Source of the DNA: an uncultured Eggerthellaceae bacterium
GTDB taxonomy: Bacteria > Actinomycetota > Coriobacteriia > Coriobacteriales > Eggerthellaceae
Direction of reading: 5' to 3'
Assembly: GCA_947632575.1 (NCBI GenBank)
Contig: CANRPV010000002.1
Location: forward strand, 1-35,207
Length of the DNA stretch: 35,207 nt
Shown here piece after piece: positions 9,989 through 17,340 of this stretch (positions are counted from its first letter, which is position 1; the number at the start of each line of letters is the position of its first letter). Both the position numbers and the translations under genes were made by a program. The notes under the pieces are model-generated. The model was not told the DNA's origin. It saw only the letters and a program-made list of their open reading frames with translations, and ran no database searches.

Positions 9989-10057
9989 AGCGAATAGGCG
10001 GTTCGTATAAAGATTGGGAATACGTACGTGCTAGCTTCGTGGTGTTGGGGTGCCTAG

Positions 10058-10759
10058 ATGCCGTTTCGACTAAAATATGAATGGCTTTGGGAGCTGCTGA
10101 TTCTCATCAGCGTGCCCGTCGCATTATGGGCATGCGCGGTCTATCACCTGGCTTCTTCTGCGCTCATCACGCTTTTAGTCTGTATAGCCGCTTTGATCAT
10201 CTTCTTCTTGGGCTACGAGGCTTCTCGACCCGCTTTAGGACAAATGCTTCCTACGGTGGTCCTAGGCACCCTCGCCGCGCTTGGCAGGCTGCTCTTTGCG
10301 GCATTTCCCAGCTTTAAACCAGTGAGCGCGATCTGTCTGATTGCGGGAGCGTTATTTGGACGCCGTAGCGGTTTTATGGTGGGTGCCCTCGGCGCACTTA
10401 TCTCCAATTTCTTTCTCGGACAGGGCCCTTGGACACCATGGCAGATGTATGCATGGGGGCTCATTGGCTATCTTGCCGGTCTGCTCGCTCAGAAAGATCT
10501 CTTTCGTCACCAGTGGGTGCTCTATGGTTACGGTTTCGCGAGTGCGTTTCTGTTCGGTTTCCTTTTAGACTGCTGGACACTGGTAGCCTTCGTGCAGCCG
10601 ATAACGCTGGCTGCTGTGATCACGGTCTTCGGTGGAAGCTTTCTCTTCAACCTCACGCATGGAGTGGCAACCGTTGTCTTTTTGCTCATTCTTTATGGGC
10701 CTTGGAGAAAAAAGCTCCAGCGGATAATCAAGAAATACCAGCTTATTGAGACGTCATAG
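10058..10759 (+). CDS. ECF transporter S component, probably cobalamin/corrinoid-specific
   Basis: Hydrophobic protein with LGRLLFAAFPSFKPVSAICLIAGALFGRRSGFMVGALGALISNFFLGQGPWTPWQMYAWGLIGYLAG, typical of an ECF S component; specificity inferred from riboswitch and neighbours. Confidence 0.83.
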   Translation: MPFRLKYEWLWELLILISVPVALWACAVYHLASSALITLLVCIAALIIFFLGYEASRPALGQMLPTVVLGTLAALGRLLFAAFPSFKPVSAICLIAGALFGRRSGFMVGALGALISNFFLGQGPWTPWQMYAWGLIGYLAGLLAQKDLFRHQWVLYGYGFASAFLFGFLLDCWTLVAFVQPITLAAVITVFGGSFLFNLTHGVATVVFLLILYGPWRKKLQRIIKKYQLIETS

Positions 10760-11099
10760 GTTTTAACGTCAAGAGTGGTTAATCCGCCGATGCGTTTGAT
10801 GTTCAGTCAGTTTTTGCACTTACTAAAGATGACCTGTTTACCGTCCCAATTCAAATCACGAACCTATTCTAAATGGGGGACACTTCCTTTGATTTTGGGA
10901 GCTATCTTCCTCTGCTATGCATTTATGCCCATGAAAGCCACTTATCGGTGATTTTGCCCGCTGTCAAGCAATAAAAAGAGCTTCAAGAAAGACATATCAC
11001 CTTGTCAGAGCACGTTTTTAATAAGATTTTTGAGGACGTTTTGAGACGGTGCTAATGTAAACGTTTCCGAGTAGTTTTCTTTTATGCTGCATAATTCCA

Positions 11100-11114
11100 G
11101 GTCAAAGTTTGACC
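11100..11114. promoter_or_regulatory. Short perfect palindrome, possible operator
   Basis: ggtcaaa-g-tttgacc, 7-bp arms with a 1-bp spacer. Confidence 0.35.
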
Positions 11115-11254
11115 AACAATCAGAATTCTACTGATCCAAAACGTTCATTTCGTAGAAAGCACGGCAGTCTCGACATTACCACTATGCCCACACATCACGT
11201 TTCGTGTCGTGACACCTACACCTAGGGCGTATCCCTAGAGCACGATTTGTGTTC

Positions 11255-11297
11255 ACAAAAAACGGAACGAAGATTGTAGCCTCCGCTCCGTTTTTGG
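11255..11297 (-). terminator. Rho-independent terminator for the GG-leader peptide gene
   Basis: aaaaacggaacgaag-attgtagcct-ctccgctccgttttt hairpin (with G-U pairs); minus-strand reading ends in a T-run. Confidence 0.75.
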
Positions 11298-11327
11298 GCT
11301 TGCGATCTCACACGGTGGAGTTGGCTT

Positions 11328-11642
11328 TTAGAACGGGAAGCCGCGGATATTATAACCACCGTAGGATAATGGGTCTGGTACCGCCGAATACCACATAAAG
11401 TCTGGTGACCCAGATTTGATCCAGAAGTTCCTCGCCGCCATCTGCGCATCGCCTACGCCCCTTGAGCGCAGATAATCATCCATCGACATACCGTTGCCCT
11501 CGGCTGCATAGTCACGCTGGATATCATTTTCCATGGTGATGTCCCAGTCGATGCCCAAGTAGAACCCTCCGCCATTCACGTGAGCGAGTTCGTCATCGGA
11601 GAGCTTCTGCGGCTCGTTGATGTTCTTCTTGCTCTCGGACAC
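11328..11642 (-). CDS. Putative double-glycine-leader (bacteriocin/RiPP-like) precursor peptide
   Basis: 104 aa, GTG start with AAAGGAA SD; leader EPQKLSDDELAHVNGG|G resembles bacteriocin-type GG leaders (LSDDEL..VNGG); core has no Cys and is rich in Trp/Tyr/Asp. Confidence 0.7.
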   Translation of the reverse strand: MSESKKNINEPQKLSDDELAHVNGGGFYLGIDWDITMENDIQRDYAAEGNGMSMDDYLRSRGVGDAQMAARNFWIKSGSPDFMWYSAVPDPLSYGGYNIRGFPF

Positions 11643-12022
11643 TTATAGTTCCTTTCGATTAGTTGTTTTCCTGTCCTTCAGTATCCATTATCCCTAAGAA
11701 TTCTTGTTGCAAGATGAAGACTCTTACGTGGACGTCTTTTTGCTGCGTTCGTTACAACTTACGTAGCATTCATGTTTGATTACCGGTCAGAATTTCGCTG
11801 CTCCAAAAAATGTTTCTCCGACCACCCATATTGTCTCTCGTAGAAACAGCCGGGATTGGGACGAGCGTGTGAAAGCGGTTTCATTGGGCAATTTGCCTAC
11901 GTTCGTATCGAGTTCCAGTGCGTTCATGACAGAGTTGCACATGGATTTGATAGTAAGGACTTTAACTTAGAGCAGAGCAGCGAGGATTAGAGCTCTTGAC
12001 GATTCATGCATGTGCCCTGAGC

Positions 12023-12058
12023 GTTTTAGAACAGTGTCATTTGCCTAAGCTCTAAAAC
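12023..12058 (-). CRISPR. Solitary type II-like CRISPR repeat (36 nt), no array
   Basis: Plus strand gttttagaacagtgtcatttgcctaagctctaaaac; minus strand GTTTTAGAGCTTAGGCAAATGACACTGTTCTAAAAC. 36 nt, starts GTTTTAGAGC and ends AAAAC as type II repeats do. No second copy found by eye. Confidence 0.45.
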
Positions 12059-12101
12059 TAATGATATCGATTATTTATAAATTATGATAGGAGGCACGAA
12101 A

Positions 12102-12266
12102 ATGACCTTCCTTTGTGAGTTTGAAGTGTTCAGGGATGAAGATGGTTTTACCTTGCTTTATAGAGCTGAAAAACAGCCTAATCCGCACTCGTTGCGTCCC
12201 TGTTGCGTCCTAGCATTGGGAACGCACCTTAAAACCGAACAGGCTACCGACCAAAACGCAACCTGA
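12102..12266 (+). CDS. Short hypothetical ORF, possibly a truncated gene
   Basis: MTFLCEFEVFRDEDGFTLLYRAEKQ... preceded by aggagg SD at good spacing. The N-terminus looks natural, the C-terminus less so. Confidence 0.3.
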   Translation: MTFLCEFEVFRDEDGFTLLYRAEKQPNPHSLRPCCVLALGTHLKTEQATDQNAT

Positions 12267-12281
12267 ATAGCTCTTTTATAT

Positions 12282-12356
12282 GGTGGTCGGAGAGGGATTT
12301 GAACCCCCGACCTTGTGCTTGTAAGGCACCTGCGCTCCCGCTGCGCCATCCGACCA
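12282..12356 (-). tRNA. tRNA-Val (anticodon TAC)
   Basis: Reverse complement GGTCGGATGGCGCAGCGGGAGCGCAGGTGCCTTACAAGCACAAGGTCGGGGGTTCAAATCCCTCTCCGACCACCA; acceptor GGTCGGA/TCCGACC, T-arm GGTTCAAATCC, anticodon loop CTTACAA, encoded CCA. Confidence 0.9.
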
Positions 12357-12489
12357 CTTCAGCATGAAAAACGTACGAGAAGAGAAACGTACGTGACACG
12401 GCATTTTCCCACAGTTTTTAGGGTTTATCAACCAAAAGCCTTGTGATGTTGGCGACAGCGGGCTATTAGAATTGAATTAACGAATAGGT

Positions 12490-12519
12490 GAAATCAAATA
12501 TGCAATCAAATTTGATTTC
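12490..12519. promoter_or_regulatory. Inverted repeat upstream of uvrA-like gene, candidate operator
   Basis: gaaatcaaat-atgcaatcaa-atttgatttc: perfect 10-bp arms with a 10-nt spacer; also contains palindrome atcaaatttgat. Confidence 0.5.
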
Positions 12520-12556
12520 AACTTGCCGGTCTAACACTTGCAGGAAATGATGAATA

Positions 12557-15139
12557 GTGTCCAAGCTTGAAGCCGATAGTAAAAAACACGCAGAAACGAT
12601 TATGAACGCGGGAGATAAGAATGCACTAGACGTGCCGGACAACATCAAAATTCGAGGCGGTCGCGTGCATAACCTGAAGAACATCGACGTTGACATACCG
12701 CTTCACAAAATTGTGGGAATTGCAGGAGTTTCCGGCTCCGGGAAATCCTCGCTAGCGCTGGGTATTCTGTACGCGGAGGGTTCTCGTCGATATCTGGAGT
12801 CCCTTTCCACTTATACGCGGCGAAGAATGACTCAGGCAGAAAAGGCCCAGGTAGATGAGGTGCTCTATGTTCCGGCCGCTCTTGCGCTTCGCCAAAGACC
12901 CGGTGTCCCCGGCATTCGCAGCACCTTCGGCACGGGGACGGAACTGCTGAACAGTCTGCGTCTGATGTATTCGAGACTCGCCAGCCACCGCTGTCCGAAT
13001 GGCCATTACGTCGAGCCATCTCTCAATGTGGCAGCCGGCCTTCCTTTGCAATGCTCTGTCTGTGGAGAGAGCTTCTTCGCGCCAGGAGCGGAAGAACTGG
13101 CCTTTAACAGCCAAGGTGCTTGCAAAAAATGTGATGGTACGGGCATCGTCCGCATCGTGGACGAATCGACGTTGGTGCCGGATGAATCCCTTTCCATCGA
13201 CGAAGGCGCGGTCGCACCGTGGCAGACGCTGATGTGGTCTTTGATGAAGGATATCGCTCGCGAAATGGGCGTGCGTACCGATGTGCCGTTCCGCGATTTG
13301 ACCGAAAAAGAGCGGGATATCGTGTTTCATGGACCTGCCGTCAAGAAAAACATCATCTATCAGAACAAAACCAGCGGTGCCGCCGGCGATATGGATTTCA
13401 CCTACTTCAACGCCACCTATACCGTGGAAAACGCCCTTTCCAAAGTGAAGGACGAAAAGGGTATGAAGCGAGTGGAGAAATTCCTGCGGCAGGATGTTTG
13501 TCCTGATTGCGGTGGAACACGGCTCAGCGACGCGGCACGTGCTCCGCGGCTTCGGGGCATTTCACTGGCGCGGGCTTGCACCATGACGCTCTCCGATCTT
13601 ATGGAGTGGGTTGCTGGTGTTCCGGACTCTCTTCCTGAAGCGATGCGTCCCATGGCACAAAGCATCTGCGAGTCGTTTCAAAGCGCCGCCAAGCGTCTGA
13701 TTGACCTGGGGCTTTCCTATCTTACTTTGGATCGCGCCGCCTCTACGCTCTCTACGGGTGAGCGACAACGTATGCAACTAGCTCGTGCGGTGCGCAACCG
13801 TACCACTGGCGTTCTCTATGTTCTTGACGAACCTTCCATCGGTCTGCATCCGTCAAATCTCGAGGGACTCACCGGTGTGATGCATGATCTGGTGGCCGAT
13901 GGCAACTCGGTCGTGCTCGTGGATCACGATACTCACGTGCTTTCTGAGGCGGAGTGGCTCATTGAGCTGGGGCCGAAGGCTGGTGCAGATGGAGGCAGGA
14001 TAATCGCGCAAGGGCCAATTGCTCAGGTGGAGAACGATCCGATCTCGCGTATTGGTGATTTCCTGACAGGAAGAGCGACTATCCACAGCGGAAGACATAT
14101 CCCTACTGAGCAGATGTTTTCCCTCGGAACCATTCATCTGTCCACTTCGGAAATCCACACGGTAAAGCCACTGGAGGTGGACTTTCCGAAAGGGAGGCTG
14201 ATCGCGGTGACCGGCGTATCCGGTTCCGGAAAGACGACCATGGTCTTGGAGAGCCTTATCCCGGCCCTAGAAGCCACTATTCGAGGTAGTCAACTTCCAG
14301 ACCACGTAAAAGCCATCTCCGCCGACGGGATAGTACAGGTCAAGCTGATCGATGCCACGCCTATCGGTATTAACGTGCGATCCACGGTCGCCACTTATGC
14401 GGACATTCATGATGAACTGCGCAAAGTTTACGCAAAAACGGCAGATGCGAAGCAGCGAGGCTATAAAGCCGGCGATTTTTCCTACAACACCGGGAAGCTG
14501 AGGTGTCCCACCTGCGATGGCACGGGCACCATCAATCTCGATGTTCAGTTTTTGCCTGACGTGGAGATTCCCTGTCCTGATTGCGGAGGTTCCCGCTACG
14601 CGAAAGAGGCCAGTTTGATCTGGCGTGTGCCAAAAGAGGTAGGTAAGGCGACCACCCTTCCGGAACTCATGGATATGAGCATCGACGAGGCCCTCGTGGC
14701 GTGCGCTGATCTTTCGATCGTGGCGCGGCGACTCAGCGTCTTAAAGGAGCTCGGCCTTGGATATCTGTCGTTGGGAGAGGAGACACCGAGTCTTTCCGGT
14801 GGAGAGGCTCAGCGACTGAAGCTTGCCAGCGAGATGGGGCGTGGGCAAGCCGATACGGTATTCGTATTCGATGAGCCCACCATCGGTCTTCACCCGTTAG
14901 ATGTGGAGTCGCTTCTTCATGTATTCGAGCGCCTGATCGAACATGGGGCAACGGTTATCGTTATCGAACATGATTTGGACGTGATTAAAAACGCCGATTA
15001 TGTGATCGATATGGGTCCGGATGGCGGTATCCAAGGTGGACGAATCGTCGCGGCGGGCACGCCGGAGGAGATTTGCAAATCCAAGCAAAGCAAAACAGGG
15101 GCCTATCTTGCGCGCTCTATTGCAAAAGAGCAAAGATAA
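12557..15139 (+). CDS. UvrA paralog (class II/UvrA2-like), lacking the UvrB-binding domain
   Basis: 860 aa with GVSGSGKSSLALGILYAEGSRRYLESLSTYTRRR, LSTGERQRMQLARAV, GVSGSGKTTMVLESL, LSGGEAQRLKLASEMG, Zn-binding CxxC motifs. Start GTG 12557 or a downstream ATG. Confidence 0.88.
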   Translation: MSKLEADSKKHAETIMNAGDKNALDVPDNIKIRGGRVHNLKNIDVDIPLHKIVGIAGVSGSGKSSLALGILYAEGSRRYLESLSTYTRRRMTQAEKAQVDEVLYVPAALALRQRPGVPGIRSTFGTGTELLNSLRLMYSRLASHRCPNGHYVEPSLNVAAGLPLQCSVCGESFFAPGAEELAFNSQGACKKCDGTGIVRIVDESTLVPDESLSIDEGAVAPWQTLMWSLMKDIAREMGVRTDVPFRDLTEKERDIVFHGPAVKKNIIYQNKTSGAAGDMDFTYFNATYTVENALSKVKDEKGMKRVEKFLRQDVCPDCGGTRLSDAARAPRLRGISLARACTMTLSDLMEWVAGVPDSLPEAMRPMAQSICESFQSAAKRLIDLGLSYLTLDRAASTLSTGERQRMQLARAVRNRTTGVLYVLDEPSIGLHPSNLEGLTGVMHDLVADGNSVVLVDHDTHVLSEAEWLIELGPKAGADGGRIIAQGPIAQVENDPISRIGDFLTGRATIHSGRHIPTEQMFSLGTIHLSTSEIHTVKPLEVDFPKGRLIAVTGVSGSGKTTMVLESLIPALEATIRGSQLPDHVKAISADGIVQVKLIDATPIGINVRSTVATYADIHDELRKVYAKTADAKQRGYKAGDFSYNTGKLRCPTCDGTGTINLDVQFLPDVEIPCPDCGGSRYAKEASLIWRVPKEVGKATTLPELMDMSIDEALVACADLSIVARRLSVLKELGLGYLSLGEETPSLSGGEAQRLKLASEMGRGQADTVFVFDEPTIGLHPLDVESLLHVFERLIEHGATVIVIEHDLDVIKNADYVIDMGPDGGIQGGRIVAAGTPEEICKSKQSKTGAYLARSIAKEQR

Positions 15140-15227
15140 ACTGAGCGGCGAGCCTAGGTAAACTAACAAATCAAGATACCATAGCGAACCCAGATTTAGT
15201 GGGATCGCGCTGAGGTTTGCGCTCACG

Positions 15228-15349
15228 TCAAGCGTCTGATCCTAGACTCTTCTTCTGATGTTCTTTGATGAAATCACGGAATAATCCGGCAAGAATTTCG
15301 GTGTCTTTTGCAGTCTTTAAGTTGAGAGCAGACTGAACTAAGAAGCACG
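15228..15349 (-). pseudogene. Possible remnant of a minus-strand gene (C-terminal fragment)
   Basis: Open minus frame reads ANSCFLVQSALNLKTAKDTEILAGLFRDFIKEHQKKSLGSDA*, protein-like composition, preceded by in-frame stops. Family not recognised. Confidence 0.3.
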
Positions 15350-15403
15350 AATTTGCCTAGGTTCAAGTCCATTATTCGTCGTCAGACGAAGGACGGAGAG
15401 CCG

Positions 15404-16072
15404 ATGGGGCAAAAGAAATCAGTCATACTCGGGCTTCTGTGCGCGGTGCTTTGCGCGCTCTTTGTAACACTTTTTCTGGCTGATGTTGGGGCTCAGCAGG
15501 ACAGTCTCAGGGCTGAAGCGCTTGAGCGCTACGGCGGAGACCAGATTGAGGTTTATGTGGCAAAGCGTGATATAGCCGCCGGCGAAGCACTGAATCTTTC
15601 ATCCATTGAGCGACGTCTTTGGGTAGCGGATTTACTGCCTGCTCACCCAGTAACCACTCTTGAGGAAGTGGAAGGCCACACTATCCAATCGAGCATCCTT
15701 AAAGGTGAGGTGATTTCTGGTGATCGCTTGGGCTCTCCCGATTCCGTTCTTGACGTCCCATCGGGGATGAGCGCTGTCAGTGTTCCCGCTCGGGATGTGC
15801 AAGCTCTTGGTGGAGCTCTAAAAAGCGGTATGAAGGCCGATGTTTACGCTACAGGAGCTAGCGGAACAACACTTTTGGTTCAAGGAGCACAGGTGTTAGC
15901 TACGAGCAACGAAAAAGAAGAACTCTGGGGGACAGACAGTGTTTCTTGGATCACCCTCGCGGTTAAACCCGAACGAGTGCAAGAACTGGTGACCGCGGCC
16001 CATAATCTTGAGCTCTATTTTACTCTTCCGGTTGCCAAAGCAACTCCGACGGAAGCAGAGGTCAAATCATGA
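15404..16072 (+). CDS. cpaB: Tad/Flp pilus assembly protein CpaB (RcpC, SAF domain)
   Basis: N-terminal TM then IEVYVAKRDIAAGEALNLSSIERRLWVADLLP ... ILKGEVISGDRL ... VPSGMSAVSVPARDVQALGGALKSGMKADVYAT. Start ATG 15404 has better SD than 15353. Confidence 0.85.
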   Translation: MGQKKSVILGLLCAVLCALFVTLFLADVGAQQDSLRAEALERYGGDQIEVYVAKRDIAAGEALNLSSIERRLWVADLLPAHPVTTLEEVEGHTIQSSILKGEVISGDRLGSPDSVLDVPSGMSAVSVPARDVQALGGALKSGMKADVYATGASGTTLLVQGAQVLATSNEKEELWGTDSVSWITLAVKPERVQELVTAAHNLELYFTLPVAKATPTEAEVKS

Positions 16073-17340
16073 AAAAAGTGGTGCTTTGCGCGGATCAAGA
16101 ATGCCTCTCTAACCCTGCACTTCTTGGTCTTGAGGGCGAAAAGCTTGATAGTTATCCTTGGCTCGTACTTTTCTCGGATGGGGTCAAAGCTCGTTTCGAA
16201 CTTGCCAGATCAAATGAAGATATTGATGAGGTTTGGGTCGTTTCTAGCGATAATCTTGATGCTCTCAATCTTGCCGCCGGCATCAAAAAAGACAATCCAC
16301 AGCAAAAGATCTACCTTGTTACTGATAACACGTCCGGTTCTTTACTCAGTCGCGCTAAGTCGGCTGGTATCACGGCTGCGCTCTCTCAGGTGGCATTTGT
16401 TAAGCGCTTTGGGCTAGCGAAAAGTCGTACCGCTACATCGCCAGGTGAAAATTCATCTACAGACAGCAAGGCTAAAGCCCAGGCATTCGTTTTGGTAGTC
16501 GCTAGCGGTAGTGGTGGCGCAGGCAAATCAACGATAACTGCGATGAGCGCTCTTCTTGCTGTCAGTCGAGGTCTTAAGACTCTCGTAATTGATGCAGATC
16601 TACAGTTTGGTGATCTGGCAGGATTATTAGGACGGTCAAAACCCTTGACAGCAGAAGCGGCGATAGTCACCGATAAAGAGGGCGAAAATCCTGATCTTTT
16701 TTATGAGCAGCCAAGTCTGATCGTTCCAGGAACGAAACTTTTAGACCAAGAATTCTTCTCCCAAAGACTCTCAAGCCTGATAAAGAAATATCAATCACAG
16801 TTCGACCTGATCATAGTAAACACGGCTTCAGGTTGGAATGAGAGCCATGCGACTCTTATCGAGCTCTGTTCTAAAACTCTTCTTCTGATCGATCAGCGCG
16901 CCTCTTCAATTCATGCGACTGTCCGGGTATTAGAAATATGTGAGCAGTGCGGCATCCCATGCTCATCATTTCTTTTCGTACTTAATCACTGCAGTAAAGC
17001 GGCTCCTCTTAGCTCTATCGATGTCTCCTGCGCCCTTAAGGGCGCTCATGTCATAGAACTTCGCGAAGGAGGCTTTCAAGTTGAGGAGTGTATGGGATGC
17101 GGACGTGCGTCTGAGCTAATTAAAACCGCCCCGGACTTCTGTTTAAGCATTGGTTCAATGCTTGATGAGCTGCTTCCGCCGTCTTTGGCTGAGAATACTC
17201 AATTACCGAAAATGCATCGGTCTTTCCGAAGGTGGTTCCAAGGGTCTAAGACTGAAAAACCCTCGAAGGGCTCATCAAAACTTCTGACTCATGTTTTTGA
17301 AGACAAACAGCCCAGAACTGTCGGTGGTGATGCCCGATGA
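16069..17340 (+). CDS. tadZ: Tad pilus assembly ATPase TadZ/CpaE-like
   Basis: ASGSGGAGKSTITAMSALLAVSRGLKTLVIDADLQFGDLAGLLG deviant Walker A ParA/MinD family; receiver-like N-terminus; ATGA overlap with cpaB. Confidence 0.85.
   Translation: MKKVVLCADQECLSNPALLGLEGEKLDSYPWLVLFSDGVKARFELARSNEDIDEVWVVSSDNLDALNLAAGIKKDNPQQKIYLVTDNTSGSLLSRAKSAGITAALSQVAFVKRFGLAKSRTATSPGENSSTDSKAKAQAFVLVVASGSGGAGKSTITAMSALLAVSRGLKTLVIDADLQFGDLAGLLGRSKPLTAEAAIVTDKEGENPDLFYEQPSLIVPGTKLLDQEFFSQRLSSLIKKYQSQFDLIIVNTASGWNESHATLIELCSKTLLLIDQRASSIHATVRVLEICEQCGIPCSSFLFVLNHCSKAAPLSSIDVSCALKGAHVIELREGGFQVEECMGCGRASELIKTAPDFCLSIGSMLDELLPPSLAENTQLPKMHRSFRRWFQGSKTEKPSKGSSKLLTHVFEDKQPRTVGGDAR

Noticed and set aside
10868-10900. 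tgggggacacttcc stretch as an IS element end
   Set aside because: No transposase, no paired terminal inverted repeat or target duplication seen.
11776-11970. 64-aa plus-strand ORF in the accessory patch
   Set aside because: No SD, no protein-like features; overlaps the probable promoter region of the GG-leader peptide.
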